Below are positions 16,852 through 25,671 of a stretch of 42,815 bases of DNA, piece after piece (the stretch's first letter is position 1; each line of letters opens with the position of its first letter). Source of the stretch: a virus; IMG/VR virus record IMGVR_UViG_3300007276_000092, positions 1 through 42,815 of that record. The stretch is one strand, 5' to 3'. A model generated the notes under the pieces. The model made no database searches, had not been told where the DNA came from, and worked only from the letters and a program-made list of their open reading frames with translations. Position numbers and translations under genes: made by a program.

Positions 16852-16915
16852 GATTTATATTAATATTTTTTATAGTTTTCATTTTTTCAAAGTTGTCATT
16901 ATTGTATAACACTTA

Positions 16916-19555
16916 TTACAAAAATCTTGGTTTATAACCACCTCTTTTTTTACCTTTTCTATACTCTTTTATATACTCTTTTGGAGTTTTATTTACACCA
17001 GGAACTTTAAAAGGTTTATTATCTCTAATAGAAGCAAAATATTTCCTACCGCCCTGTCTTCCTAAAAAATGAGATAACGCTGCAAGTTCATCATTAGTAA
17101 AATCTTTAGTTTGCTCTGAATACTTTTCTCTATAATGTTTAACATTTTCTTTAAGACCTCTTACACCAGGAATATCTCCTCTCCACCTCATATCTAATAA
17201 TTGGTTTTGCAAAGTAGTATCAGCTGCAAATTCTTCTCTAGTAATACCTTTTAATTCTGGCATATCTTTTATTTCACTAAACAGTTGCCCATACAAACCT
17301 GTAGCAGTACTAGTTTTATTTATCATATTAACACCGTTACTACTTTCTGGAATTCTTAATCTTTTTTTGAAATCTTTAGGCGCCTGCTCTTTTTGAGATT
17401 TAAAATTAGATGTATAAACATTTTCAAGATCTTGTTTATAATTTGTTTGACTTACGTTTTCAAATCCACCTTTTTGCGCAAATTGATCTGTATTAGTTTT
17501 TTCTAAATTCTTTTTCATAGCAACCTCATTCATAAATTTTATAAGGTTTTTGCTATCTCGTTTTTGATTTTGTTCGTATTTTGTTTTCTCTTGTTGTATA
17601 AAATTTTGAATATTCTCAGGAGTACTAAAGTCTGCATCGGGATAATTCTGTTCATAATAAGGCAGATTGTTTTGTATTCTTTCTACATTTTGATTTCCGT
17701 ATTGGTTGTAAGAATCTCTAATTGTTGGAATATTTAAACCTTTAAATAAATGTGAAACAGGAGCATCTCCTCCTATATCAAATTGAGTATTTTTTAATTT
17801 TTCAATGTGATCCTGAGTAAAAGGCCCAGAAGACGCGTCCCATATACCCGCAGCTTTAAGAGCAGATTCTAATTCTTTTTTTTGAGATTTTATTTCAGGA
17901 GCCGATAATAGATAGCTATTGTAATTTTTAGCGGCAATAGAGCTCTGTCCTAACTGTCTATAATTTGAACTATGTGCAGAACTTGATGAAGCGTTTTTAA
18001 AAAATGTTTTATAATAATTTTCTAATTCTGATGTTTTACTAGGAGCTTTTAAATCTTCTATAGTTTCAACATAATTACCAGACCCAGTATTACTACTAGT
18101 TAATAAAGAAGAGTGCCCTGAATTAGCTCTGTGTGCAACCTCATGTATTTTAGTAGAATATAAGTTATTATGTCCTAATTTAAAATTAGGTTTCCGCGTA
18201 ACAAAAGCAGGTTTTTCAGAATTGGAACTTAGATTTAATCCTATAAAATTATCTCTTTGACGTAAAATACCTTGTGTGCCAGGAGTTGCATACTTTTGAG
18301 GTATTGGACTAGCTGGGTTATTACCTGTATTTATTGCTTTTACGTTACTATCTTGTATATTAGAAACTTCTTGATCAGATAAATTTATATTATGTGCATT
18401 TGCGTACTCTTTTTTAAGTCTATCTCCATATGCATCTGAGCTATATAAATTAGATAATTCTGCAATAGGTTTATCTAAACTATAATTATCTTTTTTTCCA
18501 GCTGTTTGATATTTTTTATATCCACCATCTTTCATTCTATTTCTAGCAGATTTCTTTGACTCCTCTATTGTTTTGTCATATTTAGCTGCCCCCTTTTTAA
18601 ATGCCTCTGCAGACTTATTAAACAGATTAGTTACAGCTTTTGCTGGAGAAAAGCTAACAACTTCATTAACATTTTTTAATGTATCTTCTACCATTGTGGC
18701 ATCCCCAATTGTTGATCCCTTAACTGCTCTTGGGTCATTTTTAAGTGCATCAAATACTTGTTGCGGTGTTGTTACTCCTAATGCTGTATATTTAGATTGA
18801 TCTAGTCCAAAAGCTGCGCATGTTTGATCTGCACAGTTATTACTTAAAAAATTATAATCACCTTTTTGAGCTGCATCCAAGTAAGTTTCTAAATCTTTTT
18901 TATTTAAATTTAAAACAGTTGTTTCAACGCCTGGAGCATAATTACGTTCTGGACTATAATAGACTCCCAGATTTCCTTGAGGCCATGGATTTAATTGTTT
19001 TTGTACATTACTATACTCCTCTGGTAAACCATCTACATTTAATATCCTTGACTCAATATGACCAGGAGGCATATTTTTATAACCAAGAGGATATTTAATT
19101 ACTTCTACTTGATATTGTTGAGGGCTAGAATCTTTTATGCCACCCTTTTTATATTCTGCAGGTGTTTCTATTACAGTTCCCTCGTAAGGTCCTGTAGGAA
19201 GATTTTTAATTCCTGGAGGAACGTTTTTGTACGATTCTACCAAGTGTCCTTGGTTGTCATATTTATCTACATTTATAGGGGCTTTCATGCCCACAGTATT
19301 AAAAGATTGTCCAGGTTGTACATCAGGAAAAGCCATAGATGCTTGCGTATTTCCTTGTGCGTGTTCTTCTCGTAAACCTGTTTGTTGTTCTTGTGGAGTT
19401 TGCGCAACCTGCATTTGTTGTTGCATTTGCGCTTCATGATCAGCTAATATATCTAAACCTTGTTCAGCAGCTCTATACACTTCCAAAATACTTCCTGGAA
19501 ACTGTGCAGCTTTTGCCCTATTAAGTAATTGTCGTCTAGTCTCGTTTGTTAGCAT
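16916..19555 (-). CDS. 879-residue multi-domain virion enzyme (permuted papain-fold, metallopeptidase-like and lysozyme-like parts)
   Basis: The N-terminus is helical and Gln-rich. Around residues 165-250 a His (PPGHIESRI) precedes NNCADQTC, the His-then-Cys order of permuted NlpC/P60 or LRAT-like papain folds. The motif HEVAH (471-475, in TKIHEVAHRANSGH) is a gluzincin-type HExxH zinc site. Residues about 740-860 hold INKTSTATGLYGQLF, which fits the substrate-groove motif of phage lytic transglycosylase or lysozyme domains, followed by helical turns and a basic tail (KKRGGYKPRFL). Short KKGG/KDGGYKKYQ linkers occur between domains, as in internal virion proteins of Bacteroidota phages. It overlaps the portal gene by 20 nt. 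I infer a packaged, injected peptidoglycan-opening protein. Confidence 0.6.
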   Translation of the reverse strand: MLTNETRRQLLNRAKAAQFPGSILEVYRAAEQGLDILADHEAQMQQQMQVAQTPQEQQTGLREEHAQGNTQASMAFPDVQPGQSFNTVGMKAPINVDKYDNQGHLVESYKNVPPGIKNLPTGPYEGTVIETPAEYKKGGIKDSSPQQYQVEVIKYPLGYKNMPPGHIESRILNVDGLPEEYSNVQKQLNPWPQGNLGVYYSPERNYAPGVETTVLNLNKKDLETYLDAAQKGDYNFLSNNCADQTCAAFGLDQSKYTALGVTTPQQVFDALKNDPRAVKGSTIGDATMVEDTLKNVNEVVSFSPAKAVTNLFNKSAEAFKKGAAKYDKTIEESKKSARNRMKDGGYKKYQTAGKKDNYSLDKPIAELSNLYSSDAYGDRLKKEYANAHNINLSDQEVSNIQDSNVKAINTGNNPASPIPQKYATPGTQGILRQRDNFIGLNLSSNSEKPAFVTRKPNFKLGHNNLYSTKIHEVAHRANSGHSSLLTSSNTGSGNYVETIEDLKAPSKTSELENYYKTFFKNASSSSAHSSNYRQLGQSSIAAKNYNSYLLSAPEIKSQKKELESALKAAGIWDASSGPFTQDHIEKLKNTQFDIGGDAPVSHLFKGLNIPTIRDSYNQYGNQNVERIQNNLPYYEQNYPDADFSTPENIQNFIQQEKTKYEQNQKRDSKNLIKFMNEVAMKKNLEKTNTDQFAQKGGFENVSQTNYKQDLENVYTSNFKSQKEQAPKDFKKRLRIPESSNGVNMINKTSTATGLYGQLFSEIKDMPELKGITREEFAADTTLQNQLLDMRWRGDIPGVRGLKENVKHYREKYSEQTKDFTNDELAALSHFLGRQGGRKYFASIRDNKPFKVPGVNKTPKEYIKEYRKGKKRGGYKPRFL

Positions 19556-21842
19556 TTTGTCTAGCGGTGTCAGCTTTTAATACACTATCTTCTCGTTTAA
19601 CTTGATTTGCTTCTCTATTTATATCCTCTTGACTCTGAGAAGATCTAGATCTTTCCATAAGTTCTTGCTCTTTAATGTCAAGCTGTCTGTTTTTAATTTC
19701 AAAGTCTTTAATCATTTTTTCTAAGTTAAGAGAATAGCCCTCTTGATCTTTTTTAGACTCTGCATTTATTAAAGCAATCTCAATATCTTTTTGTCTATCT
19801 TTTTCTCTTTCTAAACCTTCTGCTTCTTGTTGCATTTGAGCCGCTTCCATTTGCTGTTGCGCTTGTTCTTGTTGCGCTTGCTGTTGTGCAGCTTCTAGTT
19901 CTTCTTGAGCTTTCTCTGCAGACTTAAGATTCTTTTTAATTTGTGTAAAGCTGTCAGAATCTAGCATTTCTGCAATAACAGATGGTTTAGCACCATTTTG
20001 CATCATAGCTTGTGTAAGACTCTTCAGATTTGTAAGCTTTTCTTGATCTTTACCTGCATCAGAAACATATATGCCATAGTTAGATTCCATGTGCTCTAAA
20101 GAATTAATATCTAAAAAGTCTGTAGTACCATCAGGCATTACATACATAGTTTTCTTTCCTGTATGCCACGCTTCTTTAGAATAATCTAATAATGCTTGGA
20201 AGTCTCTTTGTTCTAATCTTTCAAATTTACGGAATAGATCTTCTGTAATATGAGATGATTGTAAAATAGCTTGTTGTGAACTAGCTTTACCTTCATACGC
20301 TCCTATCTCCCCCTGTCTTTGTCTAGATACACCAGATATTTTTTCCCATTCTACTAAAATAGATTCTAGTAGTGTAATATATTGCTGTATTGTCTTAATA
20401 GACATATCCAGTACGGATTGATGCTGTGGGTTGAGTTGTATTCCTTCTTTGTTGTAATCTACCCAAGCAATACCCGTACCTTCAACGTAATACATAAATT
20501 TATCCATGTCCCATTTCTTTGGTATCATGTTTATGTCAAACTGTGCAATAATATCTTTACTTCTTGCAATAGCTAATTCTAATCTATACTTATAAATATT
20601 GTAATTTAATTGATATGGTATACCAAGTTTTACTAAAGATATATTAGCAGAATTTACATCAGAATATCTTCTACCATTAATAGGCAATTTACATGTTGAT
20701 GGGTTATCTAATGATATTCTTTGATTTGCTATTGGGTTCATGTTTACATAAAAACGACCATCAATTCTAGTCCCTTCCCATACTTCATTTACCCATAACC
20801 ATTGTAATTTTGCTCCAGAATCTTTTAATTCTCTAGGCATTCTAAAACTTTCGTCTACCTCTACCTCTTCTATAGCGCCTGTGTCCATATCCATGTATGA
20901 TAAAAATCCAATCTTTTTTCTAGATTTCCAATATACATTTGTAACTTCTACTAATCTGTTTCTATAAGCGTTAGCATCTTTTCCTGAATTATTTGCATAT
21001 AAAAAACCTATGTCATTTTCATGGTGTCTAGGTTCCTCAAGCTCCATAACTTGTTGTTCTGTTAAACTATCATAATAGTGATCAATAACTGTAGATGGGT
21101 GTACATATTTACGTACAAGTGCCCAATCACCATCTTCTACAAATTCTAAATCTGGATCTAAATCGTAATCTACATCAATAGGGTTAAGAACTTCATAAAA
21201 AGGTTCTCCATTACGTACCCCTCTATGTGTGTATACTTCACCTGCTACTAAATAATGAAACCAAGCTTTTTGTATTTTATCATACACCTCTTGATCTTGC
21301 ATGATATAACTTAATGCTTGTTGTCCTAGTACAGCTCTATTATCTACATAAGACATTTCAAACATATCAGCAATATGCTTAGGTAATTCTATCTCTTGCT
21401 CAGGATCAGCACCTACATCTAGTCCTTGATTTTGTACAGACTGTAAAAAATGCAATTGTAAATTTTTATAAATAGCATCTGTCTTTGCCTGCTCTTTAAT
21501 ACTAACAGAGTCAGCATTTTGTACTGTAACGGTATAATTGAGAGGTCGTTTAGATTTTTCACCTAAGAGAAGATCAATTATGGGTTTGATAATAGGATAA
21601 TTACGCATCTCTGAAGGAAAATTTTTGCGAGATTTGCCGTATGGCTTTAAAACGTAATTGTAATCTGCCTCATCAATTACACCGTTGTAATAATCGTATA
21701 GTATTTTTATATCATCCTTTCTGTTTGAATGTCCTATACCTGAGTTAGAAAGATCAATAAATGCCTCTACACATTTTTCTCTCCAATCTTTTGTCTTTTG
21801 TCGTAAAGGCAGTTTTTGCCTTGGAATTTTATCGTAACCCAT
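19536..21842 (-). CDS. Portal protein
   Basis: 768 residues, within the range of large portals in crAss-like and related phages. The front part has KILYDYYNGVIDEADYNYV, FPSEMRNYPIIKPIIDLLL and LLGEKSKRPLNYTV, the portal core that places the wing domain. A middle segment (AWFHYLVAGEVYTHRGV, then PFYEVLNPIDVDYDLDPD) and a stem/clip region with VEWEKISGVSRQRQGEIGAY are typical. The C-terminal 110 residues are a Gln/Glu coiled coil (EELEAAQQQAQQEQAQQQ), the crown or barrel. It lies 77 nt after the terminase and overlaps the next gene by 20 nt. It forms the ring through which DNA enters the capsid. The function is clear from pattern and place. Confidence 0.8.
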   Translation of the reverse strand: MGYDKIPRQKLPLRQKTKDWREKCVEAFIDLSNSGIGHSNRKDDIKILYDYYNGVIDEADYNYVLKPYGKSRKNFPSEMRNYPIIKPIIDLLLGEKSKRPLNYTVTVQNADSVSIKEQAKTDAIYKNLQLHFLQSVQNQGLDVGADPEQEIELPKHIADMFEMSYVDNRAVLGQQALSYIMQDQEVYDKIQKAWFHYLVAGEVYTHRGVRNGEPFYEVLNPIDVDYDLDPDLEFVEDGDWALVRKYVHPSTVIDHYYDSLTEQQVMELEEPRHHENDIGFLYANNSGKDANAYRNRLVEVTNVYWKSRKKIGFLSYMDMDTGAIEEVEVDESFRMPRELKDSGAKLQWLWVNEVWEGTRIDGRFYVNMNPIANQRISLDNPSTCKLPINGRRYSDVNSANISLVKLGIPYQLNYNIYKYRLELAIARSKDIIAQFDINMIPKKWDMDKFMYYVEGTGIAWVDYNKEGIQLNPQHQSVLDMSIKTIQQYITLLESILVEWEKISGVSRQRQGEIGAYEGKASSQQAILQSSHITEDLFRKFERLEQRDFQALLDYSKEAWHTGKKTMYVMPDGTTDFLDINSLEHMESNYGIYVSDAGKDQEKLTNLKSLTQAMMQNGAKPSVIAEMLDSDSFTQIKKNLKSAEKAQEELEAAQQQAQQEQAQQQMEAAQMQQEAEGLEREKDRQKDIEIALINAESKKDQEGYSLNLEKMIKDFEIKNRQLDIKEQELMERSRSSQSQEDINREANQVKREDSVLKADTARQNANKRD

Positions 21843-21846
21843 AATC

Positions 21847-21858
21847 TTACAAAAATAC
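21847..21858 (-). promoter_or_regulatory. Candidate late promoter before portal gene
   Basis: The same 12-mer as at 16840-16851 (minus strand GTATTTTTGTAA), again containing TAnnTTTG, lies only 5 nt before the portal ATG. If it is used, the mRNA would be almost leaderless. A palindrome ACGCGCGT stands further upstream at about 21896-21905. The repeat is clear. The promoter role is inferred. Confidence 0.3.
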
Positions 21859-21919
21859 TAAATTTTACAAACGCTTTTACATTTGTTTTATTTTCTACGC
21901 GCGTTTTATAGATATATCA

Positions 21920-23890
21920 CTAGTAATAATTCTGATCAAACCATTTGTTGCTAGAATTATCTTCTAATATCTCTTTTATTTCCGTATTGTACAACTCTCT
22001 AGTATGATACATACCAATCATAAAAGCCATAACGCGGTCAAAGTTACCTTTATGATTAAATTTTATAAGCTCTAACAATAATGCAGGGTCATATATCTTA
22101 TGTAAATTTAAAGTCTGATTACCATGTTCATCTGTACTTCTAACAGTATTTAACCAGTCTCTTATGTATATTTCACCCTGTCTTTTTCTACCTTCTGTCA
22201 TATGCATACCATATTGACGTTTTACAGTTTTAGATCGCAAATCTTTTTTGTCTAACATCTCAAATTCTTCCTGCAGTCTATGTAACTTTCTGTGTCGTTT
22301 TGCGTATGCTATTACTTCACCACGATCATTCTCAAATCCTATTTTACAACCGTAATAATCAGCTAACATAAATAAATTTCTATTATACTCATCCTGTGTA
22401 GCTGGTCTACCTACATAACTTGCTACAATCATATCATCTGGCTGCGATATATTGTTTGGTCTTTTAATTACATAAGCCGCTCCTAAAGATGTGCTGTCTG
22501 CAGATTGATTTTGGCCGTAGGGGTCATGACATATTACATACATATTTCTAGGAACTGTTCCTTCTGCTGTTCTATGAGGCGCTTGATATATAACTACACC
22601 TCCTGTAGTATTATCATCTTTTCTATGTGGATATTTTATAATTTGTTTTAAATCTCCATCAGGTGTAAACTTTATAGCTCCTTCTTTACTATAATAAAAT
22701 TTACCTATTGTACCTATAGACTGTAAACTCCTAGCTTTGACTTTATTATACTGTTCTTGCAAAGATGCTACATCAAAAAGGTTAGCAGTTACTCTAAGAG
22801 TTGCTTCTTGAGGTGAGAAAGGGTGCTCTGCCATATATTGGTCTAATGATTTTGCATCTGCCGCACCTTTTTTCTTTTCTCTCATTTCTTTTTCGTACTC
22901 TACTGCATTTTCTTGCATAGAGTTACCATCATCATCAATAAATCCATCTAAATTCTTTTGTATGGGTATAAAATATCCACATCTTGTACCAAGAGCCCCT
23001 TCATCCCAAACATTATCATAATCCATACAATCGTATGCTACAGGATTGTAAAATATTTCTTCCATAGCTTCAAAATCAGCTCCTTCTGTACCACCTGTAC
23101 CAAATGCTATCATCATACCTAGAGTTTTAGCACCTTGACGCATTGTTGGCATGGTTACCTCCCATGCTTTTAATAATCCTGGAAAAGATCCTGCCTCTTC
23201 AAAGAAAACTAGTTCTCCCGCTTTACCCCTTACTTTATCTGGATTGTCTTTTAGAGATACCCCCATAATCTGAGATTTCATACCCATTTCTATCTCTAAA
23301 CCGTTTACTTTTTTCTTATACCCTGATTGTTTGTGCATCTCACGGTCTCTTAGACGCGGTTGAGCCCATGCAGTATGATCATCTATAAACGCTAAGAAGT
23401 CCCAAGCTTTAGAAAGTAGTCCATCCCCAATTAAGTATTCTTTTTGTGCTGCAAATACAAAGTTTTTAGAATTTTTTACAAAAAAGTAGTTACGAGCAAG
23501 CATAGAACCTGCTTTATAAGAGTATCCTTTACGACGAGCTTTTAAAACAATCATATGTTTATTATCTGCTCTAGCTTTATCTATTTCTTGGAAGTATTCC
23601 CAGTCTCCATCGTAAAATCTAGGAAATGTACGCTCACGTTTAGCTTGTGTACTGCCGTCTGGCATTATTTCGTCAACGGCCCTGTCAATAGGACAATAAT
23701 TTAAATAAAAATAATGAAATCCTGTAACGTGTAACTCATCTATAGCATACCCGTATAAACATCTACGTCTTTCTTCATCCCAAAACTCATAATACTCTTT
23801 TGTCCCAGGTAAAGCGTTAGTAAAATAGCCATTTTTTAAAAAAGCTATTGCAGCTGGTCTTACTCTGTCGGTGTTTTGGAATTTTGACAT
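21920..23890 (-). CDS. terL: Terminase large subunit
   Basis: 656 residues. The ATPase domain has a Walker A-like KARRKGYSYK (117-126), a Walker B with catalytic Glu LVFFEEAG (227-234) and a coupling motif AFGTGGTEG (262-270). The nuclease domain has an RNase H-fold first acid in CHDPYGQN (454-461) and a second in GFENDRG (518-524). It drives DNA into the capsid through the portal and cuts the concatemer. It overlaps the upstream 93-residue gene by 31 nt and is 77 nt before the portal gene. No classical small terminase is evident. The 93- or 172-residue upstream proteins are the best candidates by position. Confidence 0.85.
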   Translation of the reverse strand: MSKFQNTDRVRPAAIAFLKNGYFTNALPGTKEYYEFWDEERRRCLYGYAIDELHVTGFHYFYLNYCPIDRAVDEIMPDGSTQAKRERTFPRFYDGDWEYFQEIDKARADNKHMIVLKARRKGYSYKAGSMLARNYFFVKNSKNFVFAAQKEYLIGDGLLSKAWDFLAFIDDHTAWAQPRLRDREMHKQSGYKKKVNGLEIEMGMKSQIMGVSLKDNPDKVRGKAGELVFFEEAGSFPGLLKAWEVTMPTMRQGAKTLGMMIAFGTGGTEGADFEAMEEIFYNPVAYDCMDYDNVWDEGALGTRCGYFIPIQKNLDGFIDDDGNSMQENAVEYEKEMREKKKGAADAKSLDQYMAEHPFSPQEATLRVTANLFDVASLQEQYNKVKARSLQSIGTIGKFYYSKEGAIKFTPDGDLKQIIKYPHRKDDNTTGGVVIYQAPHRTAEGTVPRNMYVICHDPYGQNQSADSTSLGAAYVIKRPNNISQPDDMIVASYVGRPATQDEYNRNLFMLADYYGCKIGFENDRGEVIAYAKRHRKLHRLQEEFEMLDKKDLRSKTVKRQYGMHMTEGRKRQGEIYIRDWLNTVRSTDEHGNQTLNLHKIYDPALLLELIKFNHKGNFDRVMAFMIGMYHTRELYNTEIKEILEDNSSNKWFDQNYY

Positions 23891-24141
23891 TTAGTTTTTA
23901 CTTTTACAAGTTCTGCACACTTTTCATACTCTTCAAGCTCTACAAAATGAGCAATTACCATGTCTATAATAGCTGGATTCTTACCAGTTTCTACTAAAGG
24001 GTCAAATGGTAAAGGATATGTATCAATTTCGTGTAATTCTAAATTAACTATTAAGTCATCTACGTTTTGCTTATCAGTTATAAACTCATAAGCGTTAAAC
24101 ATTGCTTTATTATACATTTCTAAGTCTTCTAAAAAATCCAT
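23860..24141 (-). CDS. Small acidic protein upstream of terminase
   Basis: 93 residues, mostly helical and acidic (MDFLEDLEMYNKAMF, VDDLIVNLELHEIDTYPLPFD, MVIAHFVELEEYEKCAEL). It resembles small helical-repeat proteins with a pair of Cys near the end (KCAEL, KCQNS). It overlaps the terminase by 31 nt and the upstream gene by one base (24141), so the three are translationally coupled. A packaging role such as small terminase or terminase accessory is possible but rests only on position. Confidence 0.5.
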   Translation of the reverse strand: MDFLEDLEMYNKAMFNAYEFITDKQNVDDLIVNLELHEIDTYPLPFDPLVETGKNPAIIDMVIAHFVELEEYEKCAELVKVKTKCQNSKTPTE

Positions 24142-24659
24142 TACATACTGTATTTGTTTACTTCTATTCCACCTCTATTTGTGTTTGCTGCCTGCTCTTC
24201 TTTTTTAACTATTTCTTCTAATCTTGTTAATCCGTCTACTACTTTGCCCATTTTTTCTAAATTATTTATTAAATCTTTAGCATGATAGATAGGTTTACCA
24301 TTATCGTCCATTAAAGTTAGATCTATAGTCCTAAAATACTTTTCTAATTTAACTACAGACTCTTTTGCTGCTTTTAAAAGTCTAACCGCAGAGGTTTCTA
24401 TTAATTTTTCATATTTGTCACAAGCTGCTAGCACTTTTTCATTAGGTGCCCACTTCTTATTACCAAATATACTATTTTTTACTTCTTTTACACGTTGTTC
24501 CCACTCATACACTGCAAAAGGAGATCTATGATCGCACATAAAATAAACAAATCCGAGTTCTTCTACTTTTAAGTTTTTAAACTCTATTACAGTTTTTGCA
24601 TAAGGACTTGGAATAGCCTTATTATCCTTTATGTATATTAAATCATCTTGTATCTTCAT
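24141..24659 (-). CDS. Helical protein, possible terminase small subunit
   Basis: 172 residues. It begins MKIQDDLIYIKDNKAIPSPYAK, then a charged segment containing MCDHRSPFAVYEWEQRVKEV and KWAPNEKVLAACDKY, and a long helical part (IETSAVRLLKAAKESVVKLEKY, then DLINNLEKMGKVVDGLTRLEE). Helical proteins of this size just upstream of the large terminase are often the small subunit, though the canonical HTH is not clear. It overlaps both neighbours (17 nt with the ParB-like gene, one base with the 93-residue gene). Function is not assigned. Confidence 0.45.
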   Translation of the reverse strand: MKIQDDLIYIKDNKAIPSPYAKTVIEFKNLKVEELGFVYFMCDHRSPFAVYEWEQRVKEVKNSIFGNKKWAPNEKVLAACDKYEKLIETSAVRLLKAAKESVVKLEKYFRTIDLTLMDDNGKPIYHAKDLINNLEKMGKVVDGLTRLEEIVKKEEQAANTNRGGIEVNKYSM

Positions 24660-25092
24660 TTACTTTTTGTCTTTTTTTATATCTAAAACTTGGAAAAAAT
24701 TGAGCACCATCAAAATGAAATCTAGGATGTAGTTCTGCAGGGCTTCCTAAAACTTTAAATTTCATTTTATAATCATCCCCATAAATATGTTTTAAAGTAG
24801 CTACTCTATGATTGCCATCTGAAACATTGTATTTATTTTTTTCTTGTTTGGCTGGTTTTAATATAATATACCCTTTAATTCCTTTATTTAAAATGTCGTT
24901 TTTTAAAGTTTCCCATGCATACTTTTCATAGTCGCAATCATATTCATGATAAGACGTAATATCTCCTAATTTTACAAAAACTTCTTTTAAAATAAAATGA
25001 TAGCAAATAAAAGATTTTATTTTTCTAATTAAAATAATTACAAATCCAGGCAACAGCAACCACCAAATTCTTTTTATACCGTTATCTCTCAC
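24643..25092 (-). CDS. Membrane-anchored ParB/Srx-fold protein
   Basis: 149 residues from a GTG start that overlaps the end of the IHF-like gene. Residues 8-24 form a membrane span (IWWLLLPGFVIILI) with basic flanks. The rest fits a ParB N-terminal (Srx) fold: VFVKLGDITSYHEYDCDYE (KLxDI-type opening), GIKGYIILKPAKQEKNKYNV, then DGNHRVATLKHIYG (92-105), which is the DGxHR nucleotide-binding motif. Known members are ParB CTPases, sulfiredoxin and some nucleases or kinases. A membrane anchor on this fold is unusual. The downstream HTH of true ParB is absent. It may act at the membrane on DNA or a small molecule. The activity is unknown. Confidence 0.6.
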   Translation of the reverse strand: MRDNGIKRIWWLLLPGFVIILIRKIKSFICYHFILKEVFVKLGDITSYHEYDCDYEKYAWETLKNDILNKGIKGYIILKPAKQEKNKYNVSDGNHRVATLKHIYGDDYKMKFKVLGSPAELHPRFHFDGAQFFPSFRYKKRQKVNEDTR

Positions 25093-25306
25093 TTTTTTCT
25101 TTTTTCAATTTTTCTATATAATCTATCCTACCTTGTTTAACAGAAAACTTACCAAAATATGGTAAACGCACTGTTTCAAAGTCTCCTTGTTTCATTATTT
25201 TAGAGATATACTTAAATTGATGCTCAACAATCTCTGCTACCTCTTTTAAAGGTAAGTTATACTTTGTTGCTATCAATTGTATTATTTCTTTTTTACTTCT
25301 AGCCAT
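25082..25306 (-). CDS. IHF/HU-like DNA-binding protein (short)
   Basis: 74 residues: a helical front (RSKKEIIQLIATKYNLPLKEVAEIVEHQFKY) and the beta-arm base (VRLPYFGKFSV), which fits the HU/IHF pattern where a conserved FGxF-type turn opens the DNA-binding arm. It is shorter than typical HU (about 90 residues) and seems to lack most of the arm. Crass-like phages commonly carry IHF-like genes in the packaging region. It overlaps the zinc-finger gene at 25306 and the ParB-like gene at 25082-25092. A role in DNA bending during packaging or transcription is plausible. Confidence 0.65.
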   Translation of the reverse strand: MARSKKEIIQLIATKYNLPLKEVAEIVEHQFKYISKIMKQGDFETVRLPYFGKFSVKQGRIDYIEKLKKEKSER

Positions 25307-25566
25307 TATTTATCGCCTGGCCATTTCTTTTCTGGACAATGTTGTGTTTTCATACGAGCTTTAAACTCTAATAAACATCCACATTTACCACAACGTTTAT
25401 TTTTACGCAAAAGAAAAGGGCATGTATCGCAAACATCTAATCTTTCTCTATACTCTTCTACTGTACACACAGGTGCGCCCTTTTTTACAAAATCTACAGA
25501 TGCTTCTGTAAAACTTTTTACCATTTGTAAAAATGACGGTGTGTTTTGTTCTGGATTATCACTCAT
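25306..25566 (-). CDS. Small zinc-ribbon protein
   Basis: 86 residues with Cys pairs at CDTC (46-49) and CGKCGC (59-64) and a sixth Cys in KTQHCPEKKWPG (77), typical of a treble-clef or zinc-ribbon fold. The N-terminal helix (SFLQMVKSFTEASVDFVKKG) precedes it. It is coupled by a one-base overlap to the IHF-like gene, suggesting the two work together on DNA. Close relatives occur in phage genomes next to head and packaging genes, but I do not know their function. Confidence 0.55.
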   Translation of the reverse strand: MSDNPEQNTPSFLQMVKSFTEASVDFVKKGAPVCTVEEYRERLDVCDTCPFLLRKNKRCGKCGCLLEFKARMKTQHCPEKKWPGDK

Positions 25567-25568
25567 GT

Positions 25569-25667
25569 TTAAAAAATTGTTTCTTCTACATCTAAATGTA
25601 AGAACTCTCCGTTCTCATCTTGAAATATAGTTATATTATAAGGTCCTACTTCGTAATAAGTTATCAC
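25569..25667 (-). CDS. Small 32-residue protein with GTG start
   Basis: A 33-codon frame starts GTG at 25665-25667, four bases after the stop of the HTH gene, and ends TAA at 25569-25571, two bases before the start of the zinc-ribbon gene. It exactly fills a gap in an otherwise gapless operon. The product (VITYYEVGPYNITIF ... FLHLDVEETIF) is a regular beta pattern with alternating aromatic residues. The tight spacing supports a real gene. The start codon could instead be another near-cognate codon. Function unknown. Confidence 0.5.
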   Translation of the reverse strand: MITYYEVGPYNITIFQDENGEFLHLDVEETIF

Positions 25668-25671
25668 TACT

